DNA of 64,000 nt from Muricea muricata (taxonomy: Eukaryota > Cnidaria > Anthozoa > Malacalcyonacea > Plexauridae). Positions 40,500 through 52,480 of the stretch are shown piece by piece (position 1 is the stretch's first letter; each line of letters opens with the position of its first letter). The position numbers and the translations under genes are program-made. Under the pieces are notes generated by a model. It did no database searches, had not been told where the DNA came from, and saw nothing but the letters and a program-made list of their open reading frames with translations. The stretch spans positions 1,178,501-1,242,500 of the forward strand of contig OY979730.1 of NCBI GenBank assembly GCA_963855995.1, in the 5' to 3' direction.

Positions 40500-43400
40500 T
40501 TATAATAGTCGCAATAGTTCTTCGGGGCTCGGAGTTGGACCCGGTGGGATTGGGACCGAACATGGACACTGGAATCGCGACGAGAAATACAACCATTTGT
40601 CGAAGGTGAGGAAACTGGATCTACCTGTTTCGTACCAGCCAAGCCAATCGTGGGGTACACCAGGCACTGCAAGAAAATACAGTAGCAACGTGGACGTGTA
40701 TTGAGAATTCAAAGTTTACAAAAGGGCAAGTGCAAAAATTGATACTTAAAGCTATCTACAACATAATATATAAGTTTCAGAAGATGTGCTACGAATAGTA
40801 CTAACACCGTATTAACGGGAATGTTAGCGCACTACTTACATGAAGTTCAATACCTATTACTCAGTTCATGTGAGTAGCGACGTTCTGGAGAAAGTGATTT
40901 ATACTTTCCCTGATGCATTAAGATTAATAGTGATTTTTTTGTTTTTTGTTGAAAATGATGTTTGATGATACCCTGACTTAAAAACACTAGCTAAAATATG
41001 ACATTACAATGTTATACAAAAAATTAATTCATTGAATTGTTCACGCGTGCCCTATTATTTATAAAGGAATCACACGGAATCAGTTTGTTTCGGAAGGAAT
41101 GGTATATGTTCTGTTCTTGCGCAATGTTATTAGTGGTTTATTTAAAATAAATGGTAAAAGAGCATGCAACTTATCTTCGCTATAAAAATTTTTTTAAAAA
41201 AATCTGACAAAGTTCTGATCTGCGTTGGTGATACGCTATACTATGAATACGATAGTACTAAGTGCTAGTCCTAAGTCGCTGAACTCGCCACTGAAACTGC
41301 TTGTAATACTCACCGTAAGCTTTCTTGCTGATATGGTGACACATGGTCCTGGGAACTTTACCATTAAACATAACTGGTACATACATGGTGTCAGCAGTGG
41401 TGGGAGGATACCGGGGTAAAGGTGGTGCAGGAATACCGGGTAGCCCAGGAAGACCTACCGGTCCTTGAGTACCCTTCATTCCCGGGCGTCCAGGCACACC
41501 ATCCGGACCACTTAGTCCTATAGTTCCAGCATCTCCAGCTTCACCTAGAATTCATACACCAGGAGAAGGTTCAATAACATTGAAAACAGCTGGATCAGCT
41601 GTTGAGACATTTTTACGAGAGAAAATAAGAGGCGTCTTAATCAAATCCCTTCTTACGCAAGACGCGAGGCCAAATCTCAGTACTAAGCACTGTCAGCTGG
41701 TGGCGATTAGTAACGGAAGCTGAAGAAATGGTCAAATCTCAGTACGCAGCCCTGTTCTTATGTTAATCGCGACTAAGGACCTGTTTATATGGGCGGAAGT
41801 TATCTCGGTTCCCGAGAAAACATTTCGACAGGTCAAATAATGTTGTTCTTTTCATATGGAGAAATGTTTTCCCGCTTACCGGGTAAAGTTTCCCGCGGTG
41901 ATGTAGATTTTGTAAAGTGTAAACAGAAAGTTTTCCCGCTAAGCGGGAAAGTTGTGTTCATATGGGATAAAAATTATCTCGGTCACCGAGATCTCGCCTG
42001 TCATCAAGCGAGATCTCGGTTAACGGGAAAACTTTTCGTCTCATATGAACGCAAGGTAACTTTTTATACCATTTTCGTAAGAAGGCGAGATCTCGCTTGT
42101 AAACTTGTCGAAATGTTTTCTCGCTAACCGAGAAAACTTCTTCCCATATGAACAGGCCCTAAGATTGGCGAAGAAAGTTGACAAGATCAAGCGTAATTAT
42201 GTTTATTTTGGGTGACAATGCCAGCGAACAGCTTGAGGTTAAAACCGTTATGATTTGTGACCTTGTCAATAAATTGAGAAGAGGAAATCGGCGGTAAATT
42301 TCTCAACAGAATTTTTTTAAAAGCCTGTAAGGGAACACTTCCCTTCCCGCTGGCCCAACATATTGGTCGTATATTGCTGGCTCATAACTGCTACTTGTCT
42401 ACCTTTGGATCCCGGTGGTCCGATAGGACAGCGACATTCTTCTCCAACTGGAGGCTTTTGAAACCGGTCACCCGGTTCACCCTTTTTCCCTTGGGGTCCA
42501 GGATTTCCCGGATGTCCTTGGTCGCCTGTTTCTCCCAGAGCACCTGGTTTACGAATGCACGCCTGGATCCCATGATCTCCACCTATGCCAGGGAAGTTCC
42601 TGCCAGACACGCGTGTCGCTGCGTTGACGATGAACACCAGAAATAGAATCTGAAGGGAAAAGTATTCTCACTTTAAAACGTCTCGTGTTACACCCCAGGT
42701 TTCCATGCACTATCTCGTCCGGTAACGAGAAATTTAGATTCACACCACATAGAAATGAACAAGCTTTGTGGCTTTCTAGAAATCAGTATACAGCTAACTC
42801 AATAAGGGCCGTCCTCCCCAAAGCGTAAACTGGAAACTATCAGTACGCAAGGGTTTTCACCATGAAACAACATCGAGAGCACATAGGAAACTTACGACGG
42901 CAAATTTTACTTGCTGCAAAGGTAATTGCCTGACTATCAAGAGCTAATCGTACTCTTTCTTTGGAAAAATCATTCAAGTATTTTGTTGTGTTTTATTTTC
43001 AAAGCCTTTTCATTTCAGTGGCGACCAAACCAATTATTCCACTTTTAAGTTCTTTGTTTAGTGATTATCGAATTTCAAACAAGCGTTTTATAATGTTTGT
43101 GGTGTTATTCTGAGTTTATATCCGCACCGGGCAAGCTGAAGAATATGCCTGACCTCGACGGGAATCGAACCCCCCGACCTTTTAAATCCTTGGCGTTCCA
43201 AAGGTCGTAAGTTCGATTCCAACGGTAGCCAGACTTAGCGTAACACCAGAAACATCATTTTCACCGGAGTGCATAACAACAGCACGAAGACACAATAAAA
43301 ATTATGACAAGTGTTTTATACGTATAAGACATGTATCCGCTAAGCCAAGGGGATTCACAAACTCGATCTAAAAATGCTACATAATCTTTAATTAAGTGGC

Positions 43401-44126
43401 GTAGTTTTTCGTTTACACTGGGGAAGTTTGTTAGTTGAGCTAAATGAGAATGCATGGGGGTGTGTAGTTAATGTGGGGGCGATTTCGTACACAGAATTCG
43501 TTCCGCTTAATACCACTGATGTGGGATTCTGGGTAATCTGAAGATAAAAATCGTGTGTTAAGAAGCCTTGACAATTCATTTTTTTCCTACACAATTTTCA
43601 CATGCTTAATGTGAAGAACTCCCAGTTTCTCCTTCATCGTTGATGGGTGTATAAATTAATAAATATACTAGAATAAAAAACGCACATCGACTAACACAAA
43701 TTAAAAATCGGAGTATGCTTTAAATATGCGCGCTTAACTCTCCGACGCAACTATAGGAACTAAAGTAACGACACTGAATTGAACGCGATTTCAAACTAAA
43801 TGTAATATAACAGGCTGTGACACTGAATGCTAGAAAAACGCTTGTGGCTTATTGTTTATATAATTCATAACATTGTTTTGTCGTGCGCGAATACAATCAG
43901 TGACAGTGGAAAGTCAGCCCTATAATTTGGTAATGCTATGCATAATCATTATGATTTTTTCTTTAAAAACTGACCATTTTCGCGGTCTGTAAATACGTAA
44001 ATATTTCCATGGGATAACCAAATAGCTAGACTGGTTTCGCCACTGAATACCTTTCATGGACGATCCACACAGAGATTCAGGCTTGCGACGCATATCTAAA
44101 AAATATCCTACCTTGACGTTGGCCAT
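40500..44126 (-). CDS. Paralog B: secreted short collagen with novel C-terminal domain
   Basis: Exons 44126-44112 (MANVK), 42649-42403, 41544-41314 and 40666-40500 give 219 residues with consistent phases. The signal core is ILFLVFIVNAATRVSG. Two short collagen-like Gly-X-Y runs (about residues 41-66 and 82-124) are separated by KPPVGEECRCP. Then comes the domain shared with A and C: TMYVPVMFNGKVPRTMCHH, ISKKAY, intron, VPGVPHDWLGWYETG, KWLYFSSRFQCPC, and a Pro-rich tail GPTPSPEELLRLL. The collagen runs are too short for a fibre but could trimerise, as in collectin/C1q-like stalks (family knowledge; inference here). It lacks the minicollagen cysteine pattern of nematocyst proteins. An extracellular matrix or secreted-fluid location is likely. 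Confidence 0.85.
41774..42162. mobile_element. Harbinger-type MITE with TAA duplication
   Basis: TAA then GGACCTGTTTATATGGG at the left mirrors CCCATATGAACAGGCCC then TAA at the right. The interior has mirrored CGAGAAAACATTTCGACA and ATGTTTTCTCG blocks plus repeated CCCGCTTACCGGG/CGAGATCTCG palindromes. The 3-bp TWA duplication is typical of PIF/Harbinger elements (inference). It lies in intron 2 of paralog B; a solo end lies near 32930. Confidence 0.7.
43140..43245. repeat. Opposed tRNA-like B-box repeat
   Basis: GACGGGAATCGAACCCC (a minus-strand B-box) and AAGTTCGATTCCAACGG (a plus-strand B-box) face away from each other around mirrored GACCTTTT/AAAGGTC. It looks like two tRNA-derived fragments in inverted orientation and is not a working tRNA. 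It lies in intron 1 of paralog B. Confidence 0.4.
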
Positions 44127-45524
44127 TGTTGTATTTCTTGAGGTGTTTATAACGTTTCAAAACTCTACCTCGAAGAGACAAGAGGACGCGCAGTGTCTGT
44201 GAAGTATCACCAAACAGTGGTGTAGTGTTTGTGGTTTTGTCGCTATTCAAGAGCGACGATTGACCACGAATTACAAAGGTGACGTGCGCAGTGTCCGGTT
44301 ACGCTTCCGAATAATTGCCTGCGTAAAATGATTCCGATTCATCCGTTTTATAAAGTGCGAGATAAACTCTGTTTTCGCTGACGAGGTCTGTGATGGAGAG
44401 GAAGGGAGGGATCATGGGTCATTAGAGAGAAGTTTTAGGCTAAACGCAAGTAGAAAAGGTCGAGCGGACAAAAGGTCGTATACAAAAACAAGTGAGCTCT
44501 CTGCTTGACTTTTTAAATTTAGATTTACTTAGTACAACTCTTATCGCGCAATTTTTACTCTAATATCTTACCAAATCACATAGTAATAATAGCAATTAAT
44601 TAATAATAATTTATTAATTTATAATGCGCTTTTTACATATACATGCTTATTTGAGAACTTACTGGTTTTGTTACGTAACGGTACAATTTCAAGCATGCTT
44701 TCAAAAATTTTAGTGCCTCTACGAACTCCATGCAACTTACAGAAGGCTCACACCCTTGACTAATAAATTACGCAATTCACAAAAACGTAAAGCTTTAGCT
44801 GAAAGGGCATGGGCTAACTGGTCCGAAGTAGATTTAAATAGAGTTTGTTGAAAACACCAGCAAAGGTTTAACACAATGATTCTGTCATTCTCACGAATTC
44901 AAACCGCGTACTTTATAAATTGGAAGTTCGCCATTTTTTCACATTTTATTACTAATTATTTTTATGCATATTTAATATTTGCATAAATTAAAGCATATGC
45001 GTGCAGTTATATCGTCCTCACTTTTTTGAAGCATTTTTGACGAAAAAAACGTAAGGGGTTAGCACCTTTACTTTTTCGTGGCATTTTTCATGGAAAAAAT
45101 AAAGGATTAGTCTCTACTTTTTAAGGAAAAAAATAACCTTTACTTTTTAAGGCATTTTTGACGGAAAAAACCCTTTTGGGCTTACAGTCTAATATGTTAG
45201 TAAATATGTTTATATTTTTCCTCATTTTATGGTCGACTAGATACGAGTGAGCATGTTACCTACTGGACTGGCGTGATGTACTATGAAGAGAGAAGGCCAA
45301 CCAGATAAACATAAAACAATAACTACAATATGATAAAACGAGACCCACCAAAGTCCCGACTATCTGAAGATAGAGTGAAAGAAGGTTTGACTTCATTTGT
45401 CGTTTTATTTTCTTTGTCAGTTTAGCTTTCGCTTCAATGCGGGTAGGTGCAGTCAAAAGCACACAAAAACATAGGCGGTACATTACTATATTTTCTACTA
45501 TGTAATGTTATGTCAAGAGTCACG
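44127..45524. other. Spacer upstream of paralog B
   Basis: Likely promoter side of paralog B, otherwise no gene. About 45030-45175 is a short degenerate tandem repeat built on CTTTACTTTTTAAGGCATTTTTGACGG-like units. Confidence 0.4.
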
Positions 45525-46967
45525 ACAGTGTTTGTTATGTCACGCATGTAACCTCATCACTATATTTTCTACCGCGTTTTATTATGTCACGCCTGCAACC
45601 TTATTACTAATAAGATTTGATAAAAAATGCCCCTGGAGGGGACCTAATTAGAGTGGACCTAATTAGGTTTCCAGGTTCAATTCCTGGAGGCAAATAGATG
45701 CGCACTAACTGGTACACACAAAAAAGTAAGTATACTAAATATAAACTATAGTACTAGATACTTAATAGTATTTCACAAACTTATAGTTCACATTGTTGTT
45801 TAGTTGCTTTGGTTAGCATTACGGTTTCCATTAGGTAACTCTATGTGACATGCGTAGAATTCGAAGGTAACTCTAGTCTGCAATAGTTAGTATACTAGAG
45901 TTACCTTAGCAAAAGTAACTCTAGTCTACCTTAGCAGTAGACCAAAGTTACGTTAGTTAAACTAAGGGTAGAGTCAAACTCCACCTTAGTTTAACTAACG
46001 TAACTTTGGTCTACTGCTAAGGTAGACTAGAGTTACTTTTGCTAAGGTAACTCTAGTATACTAACTATAGCAGACTAGAGTTACCTTCGAACTCTACGCA
46101 TGTCACATAGAAGTTACCTAATGGAAACCGTAATAAGTACACAACAGTGAGAACTATAAGTTTGTGAAATTCTATGGGGTGGTAAGGGTGGCGGGGTGGT
46201 TAGTGGGATTAGTTATGACTGTAAGTACCTAGCACTAGCACTAGGTATGAAAGAGTGCTAGGCACTTACAGTTCTAACTAATCCCACTAACCACCCCGCC
46301 ACCCTTACCACCCCATAGAATTTCACAAACTTATAGTTCTCACTGTTGTGTACTTATTACGGTTAACATTAGGTAACTTCTATATGACATGCGCAGAGTT
46401 CGAAGGTAACTCTAGTCTGCAATAGTTAGTATACTAGAGTTACCTTAGCAAAAGTAACTCTAGTCTACCTTAGCAGTAGACCAAAGTTACGTTAGTTAAA
46501 CTAAGGTGGAGTTTGACTCTACCCTTAGTTTAACTAACGTAACTTTGGTCTACTGCTAAGGTAGACCAGAGTTACTTTTGCTAAGGTAACTCTAGTATGC
46601 TAACTATTGCAGACTAGAGTTACCTTCGAATTCTACGCATGTCACATAGAGTTACCTAATGGAAACCGTAATGCTAACCAAAGCAACTAAACAACAATGT
46701 GAACTATAAGTTTGTGAAATACTATTAAGTATCTAGTACTATAGTTTATATTTAGTATACTTACTTTTTTGTGTGTACCAGTTAGTGCGCATCTATTTGC
46801 CTCCAGGAATTGAACCTGGAAACCTAATTAGGTCCACTCTAATTAGGTCCCCTCCAGGGGCATTTTTTATCAAATCTTATTAGTAATAAGGTTGCAGGCG
46901 TGACATAATAAAACGCGGTAGAAAATATAGTGATGAGGTTACATGCGTGACATAACAAAACACTGTT
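45525..46967. repeat. 1.44-kb nested palindrome
   Basis: The whole block is a near-perfect inverted repeat centred near 46245. The outer left part (GTTATGTCACGCATGTAACC, CTGCAACCTTATTACTAATAAG, GGTTTCCAGGTTCAATTCCTGG) is mirrored at about 46790-46965. Each arm holds its own palindrome of about 250 bases made of AGTAACTCTAGTCTACCTTAGC/GCTAAGGTAGACTAGAGTTACT blocks, centred near 45977 and 46510. The GGTTCAATTCC segment is one base off a pol III B-box. No ORF. It may be a compound foldback transposon or a head-to-head duplication. Confidence 0.85.
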
Positions 46968-47525
46968 ATATATAGATATATATAGTTAGTATACTAAAGT
47001 TTCCTAAGTTTGACTAAAGTAACTCTTGTCCACCTTAGCAGTAGACTAGAGTTACGTTAGTTAAACAAAAGTAGAGTTAACATCTACCTTAGTTCAACTA
47101 ACGTAACTCCAGTCTACTGCTAAGGTAGACTAGAGTTACATTAGTTAAACTAAGGTAACTCCAGTATACTAATTTTAGTAGACTAGAGTTACGTTCTACG
47201 CATGTGATATAGAGTTACCTAATGGTAACCGTAATGCTAACCATAATGACTAAACAAAAATGTGAACTATAAATTTGTGAAATACTATGTATCTAGTACT
47301 AGTTTATATTTAGTATACTTACTTTTACTAACTATACTAAGTATAGTTAGTGTGTATCAGTTAGTGCACGTCTATTGTCTCCAGGAATTGAACCTGGAAA
47401 CCTAATTAGGTCCACTCTAATTAGGTCCCCTCCAGGGGCATTTTTTTATCAAAGCTTATTAGCATGAATAAGGTTACAGGCGTGACATAATAAAACACGG
47501 TAGAAAATAAGAGCCCAACATATAG
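46968..47525. repeat. Diverged third unit of the nested palindrome
   Basis: It repeats, with many changes, the right arm of the neighbour: AGTATACTAAAG, TCTACTGCTAAGGTAGACTAGAGTTAC, GAGTTACCTAATGG, CCAGGAATTGAACCTGGAAACC, ACTCTAATTAGGTCCCCTCC and GGCGTGACATAATAAAAC in the same order. It also has its own partial internal palindrome. It is older or more mutated than the main pair. Confidence 0.75.
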
Positions 47526-50500
47526 TAACTCTTAATAAAGCGGTCAAGCCTTAATAAAAAACCCCCATTATTAGCTACGTTGTATTACTTTAATAGTTAA
47601 TGGCCTTTTGTCACAGAAATGTCTCGCCTGTAGTCTTACTAATAGTATATCAGACAATAGTCTACTAACTATACTAAGGTATACTTAGCTAACACCTATA
47701 TCTAGTATATCTAATGTGTATATCAGTTTGTGAACATCTAGTAGGTCCAATAGCCCAGTCAGTAGTGAAGTCGCTTAACCAAACGATCTGTACTGGCGTG
47801 TACAAACTTGAGCACCCCCCCTACAATTGATTAACTATGCCTCCTAATCAATTTAAGAACGGGTGCCTAAAATTTTCAAGTTAGGGGGGTGTTACCACAG
47901 TGAGGTGGTACGTTAACGGTTGGCAATGTTTCTCTGCCAGTCAATGATATTTAATGTGAGAACATCAAACAGGAAATTTTATATGCCCATTTATCTGCTG
48001 TCAAGTCCATGTCTTTGAACAATATCCCAACACCTTATTATTAAATACAATGATTGAGTAAAACATGAACAAACATCCCGAACCGTTGTTTCAAAAACGG
48101 AACTTCCCCCCCCCCCCGAATGATAAATTTTGTGAATATCTTCATTACACCCCCAAAAACATTTCAATTTGACTTAGGAGTCGCGGGGAAAGAAATACTG
48201 ACTTTGTCCGCTTTGTACAGATCTTGCCAATTTTTGCCGCTAAGCGACCGGACTACAGGTCCCCTCCAGAGACTTTTGTTCTATAAGACCCCGTTGACAC
48301 GGTATGACGGCACGGGATCCGCATGGTCACGATATGAAATTGAACAGTTTGAAGACGAGTGAAGCTTTTAAATTTAGGACAATATTACTGAATTTAATAA
48401 CAACTAATCACAGCAAAAGCGGTAAGAGTAAATATGACCACAAACTGACCCAACTCGATGCTTTGACCATGTGATCCGGTACCGCGGTCTAAAAAACAAA
48501 ATCTATCATGTACCACTTCTAACAAAACAGCTAAAGTAAGTCTGAACTTCAATATGATTATTGCTAATAAAAAAAGGCGAATCAAGTTTTGTATATTTTG
48601 CAAGTAAATAGTAAGTACAATTCTCACCTGAATTTCTTCTTTTTTCCGTTTATGTTGGCCTAAAATATCCAAATAAATACATTTAAAATGCATACTTTAT
48701 TATTTTAAATTTAAATGAATACTTTCAGTTTGGTGCACGCGGGTTTATCAGGCAGCTGTTAGTGACTGTGCGATGGTGAGGAAAGTGAGGGTAACGAATG
48801 GAACACACGAGCTTAGAACAGTGGAATACACACACGTATACACAGAATAAACGTGGGAGAGCGTTGACGTTCCTATCACATTGAGGAAACGCCAATGAGC
48901 TTCAAACGTGCAACCTTTGAAGTGCAAGGTAATCAAGAGGTTAAACTAATCTACTACCAAAGCGCCATACACAACCTCATGAATAAGGGGGTGAGGGCAG
49001 AGATGGAGAAAGGTTCATTTGATCTCTCGCACACCACAATGCCACTCAATCATTAACAAGATGCTTTTAGCACAGTATAGCAGGTAACTAGTAGAGCTAC
49101 TCAGCAATGCAACATCTCCTCCTATTTTCATGCAATTTACTGGCCAGAATAATGGCAGAACAGCCAGTTCAGCATTTTTCATCAGCCAAAAAATGCAATT
49201 GACTGGCCTTTTATTTTCGCCCGCGATATCTGTGGCTTACTTTCCTCAGTCTAAAGTACTTCCCTCAGTGGAAAGTAGGCCACAGATATTGCGGGAGAAA
49301 ATAAAAAAAAATGTAGACCTTCCACTTCCAGCAGGCACCATGCTGTAGTAAAAATGAAACTGCAATGTTGTAAAAATGGATGTAATATTACGCGTTCATG
49401 GTTACTTCCTAGGACAAGTAACAATCTTCCAACTAGCCCACATTGCTTAACTTTGATTTTCAGTTGTTCCAAGACAGGCAAGTCTAATTGAGGTTGGCAA
49501 GAATTCAATTCGTCAGTTGGACAAATATGTTCTCAATGTTTTTAACTAATATTAAACCAAATTTTCTTAACTGACTTTTGGGGACAGGCCTGTAGGGTTG
49601 GTGCATTGAAGACGTTATTTCCCTTCATTTAGGAAGACAAGTTAAGTTGTCTTTGTTGAGAAATAGTAATGAGAAGACTTCAAGGCACTACGAAACCACT
49701 ACACTGTGCCAATGATAAATAGTGAACTTCTTCACAAAGCATTCGGTGCAAGGAATGGGCAAAGATGCACAACATATTTTATGTTTTCTAGCTATGTTTA
49801 TTTATACTCTTTTATGCTAAGGTTTATCAAGAAGTGAAGTTGAAGTTTGCATAATCAATAACTGTTGTATTTTTTGACTTTCAGTTGATCTTTCGTTTTG
49901 ATCAAGCTTTTTATGCATTCAGTGTTCTTGATACCGGAGTCATTTTTTTATGGCCTTGCATTCAATTACCACACACTCAATGGCAGTCTGCCCTTAACTC
50001 TTTCAAGTTTCAAGAGATAGAATTGCAGCATCTTTCACTATATTATTACTTATCTTTTATCAAGTTATTACTTTGCCTAGTCACTATAGAAGCTGCAAGT
50101 GTGAAGCATGCTCGATAGAAAACTCAGTAGGGTTACAGGTGCAACAAATTAATTGAACAGTAGGAAAAATAGCAATCTTGTACTCAGGCTCTTTACCCTA
50201 CAATCCTACCTTGCTTAAGGCATGACCCTTGTTTGAGCTAGTCACGTGTCCCTAGGAAGGGGGGGAGGTAACAATGGTATGATATTTTGATTAGGTTCAG
50301 CATGCAGCAAATACAAACCAAAAGGTTTTCCATGTCTCAGTTGACAGGATCACATAAATTTTGAGACTCGATACAGGCCTACAAGGTGCATCAAAAATGC
50401 TTACAGTTGGGAAAAGCATGCTAATGCAAACAGAACTTAATATTGTAATGGACAACAGCTGGAACAAAAATATCTAGGACATTTTGCAATATTTCTTTCC

Positions 50501-50880
50501 ACAAAACTAATTTTTTTCAACTTAAGGTAGCTGGTTATAAAAAGCCACTTTTTGATGCAAGCACAATGAATGGCTTCGAATTTCAAAATTACTCTACATG
50601 TTAAATAATGCATGTGGTACTTTAATTTATGCAAAAGTCAAATATGTATAAAATTAATTTATAATTAATTAATTCTCTCCTTAAAAAAGTGATGTGTCCA
50701 GTTGTAAAAAGCATAACACACATATACACCATCCCTACCCCGATCACGGGTTTTTGTTATCTGAAATATCCAAAATCTGAAAGACAAGTGACCAGCCTGA
50801 ACCAGGCATGGGATACAAGGCTGACTGAGTATTACCATTGATCTGAAAATAGATAACCTGGATAGAGATTCTTTACCTAT
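47526..50880. other. Long spacer without supported genes
   Basis: It contains a Harbinger-type MITE (48284-48492), a poly-C run near 48108-48118 and a short palindrome at about 49205-49312 pairing TTTTATTTTCGCCCGCGATATCTGTGG with its mirror. No coding region could be supported. Confidence 0.35.
48284..48492. mobile_element. Degenerate GACCCCGTT MITE, TAA duplication
   Basis: It begins TAAGACCCCGTTGACACGG and ends ACCGCGGTCTAA, with an interior GGATCCGCATGGTCA mirrored by TGACCATGTGATCC. It is the same family as 56528-56737 (shared AAGAGTAAATATGACC core, in opposite orientation) but more mutated. Confidence 0.65.
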
Positions 50881-51760
50881 AAAAATTGTGGCCATTTTTT
50901 ATTTTGAACACCTGATTCTTGGGACCACTTATGGCATCTGAACAAGGAGTGCAATAGTGCATTTGAAGCTGCATCTCAGCTTATTGCACTGTGTCTGCCC
51001 TAGTACGTTTAGATATTTCGCTAAACTCGGTCTGAATGGCCACAAAACTTGAGTACATTTATAGAGAACTTGATAATCTACAACAACTGATAAAAAAATA
51101 AAGAATAGTACCTTGAAATAATAGGCAGGATCGCTTGAAATATGTTGAAGGACTTTATACGCCATTCCCCTTGACTTTCCCGCTTAGAAAAGGAAATTGA
51201 TCAGAGATATAACATAATATATAGCAATAGCATCAAGATGTATCCTACTGCATCATGCCGAAACATGGGGGCAGAGGGGCGGGCAAAGGTGCGTATACAG
51301 TAAGATTATGAAAAGGCATACTTTTATGATAACATTGAGAAACAGTACCTCGATATGGTTGACGTACATCAAGTCGCCCGCGAATTTGCTGGGAGAAATG
51401 AAAGGCGAATGAAATATTTTGGAAAATGTTAATGATATTGCCCGTTGGGCATCCGTTCAGGTTTCTTCAGATATTGTAGTATACTATACATGGAATTCAT
51501 ATTTTCTAATTTATATTAATATGCTTTAATGAATGGTTATAATTACATAGCTTAAAGTGAACGATTAAGTCAACTTGTAACAAATTGCAAAATAAGTTGT
51601 GAAATTACTTTGAAAAAATGGCTTTCTGACGAAAAAAAGAAGTCAGTTTCAATGAGGGTCGAAATTGTTTCTCGATCATAATGCCCTTTGAGAACGATCT
51701 GCCCCCCTTGCCCTTTTGCGGTCCTGACGTCTCTGTCTATTTGCAAGTTAGGCATTGCAG
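50880..51760. other. Coding-like signals, gene not resolved
   Basis: On the minus strand, an AG/GT-bounded stretch about 51391-51352 reads QIRGRLDVRQPYR and another about 51187-51112 reads GKSRGMAYKVLQHISSDPAYYFK in compatible phase. On the plus strand an overlapping open stretch at 51310-51432 ends NERRMKYFGKC before a stop. Both cannot be real. A further minus-strand open stretch starts at 51755. None matches a family I recognise. Confidence 0.25.
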
Positions 51761-51914
51761 TTTCAGTAAATTTATTAATAGCATTTATTTGCTTTTTGAA
51801 TTACATGGGTTTTATACGACATTGTCATTGTTCATTGATCAAGTTGTTCAAAATTGTTCAAACGAGGAAATTAAAACTTTCCGCACTCTAAAAATGCCGT
51901 AAAATCCTCAGTTG

Positions 51915-52200
51915 TTTAGGATAACGCACTACTCTTCCTAAACCGAGAAGAGAATTCCTGAAAAAAAAAAGCTTCAGGTACGGCCGGGCAAAACTTTGGA
52001 ACAGCCTTTCTCTCTCGAGAACCAAAAAAAGCGCAATCAATTTCTATTCTTAAAATATTGTCAGACAGCATGCAAGATCACAACTCCTTCATTTTTGTAT
52101 ATAGGGTAGTTAGTTTTGTATTTGTAGTTGAACCGTAATTTGTAAATACTTTATTTTTTCTTTGACGCCCGTCATTAAAATCAATTTATGAGCTTATGTT
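51915..52200 (+). mobile_element. 3' end of a degraded non-LTR (LINE) retroelement
   Basis: The plus strand reads TLPKPRREFLKKKSFRYGRAKLWNSLS, the characteristic C-terminal end of CR1/RTE-like LINE reverse-transcriptase ORFs (PKPRxExLKxSFxYxGAxLWNSLP, recalled). It then stops, followed by an untranslated tail with TTTTTGTATATAGGGTAG. Only about the last 35 codons remain. Confidence 0.55.
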
Positions 52201-52480
52201 GATGAGGCTAGCGTCTTGAAATCAAGTTTACATACAGTATATCACATACACATAGTGAAAATAGAATTTTTGTCTCTCATCTGACACTGGCATTAGTATT
52301 AGGTTGTCTCTGCTTTAATACAAAAACACTCTTTAAATTCCATCTTAAAAAACACTAGAATCAACAAAACATCTCTTTTACTCTTTTATTTATAAGAAAT
52401 GTTTATCAAAAGCAGAAAGAATGCTTTTAAGTTTGATGCAATGTGGGAAGCATTAACCAAAGTCTAGAATAAATGTGTTT

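Noticed and set aside
51256-51310. Start exon reading MPKHGGRGAGK on the plus strand
   Set aside because: Joining it to the next open stretch would need an intron of under 20 bases, and reading through hits a stop.
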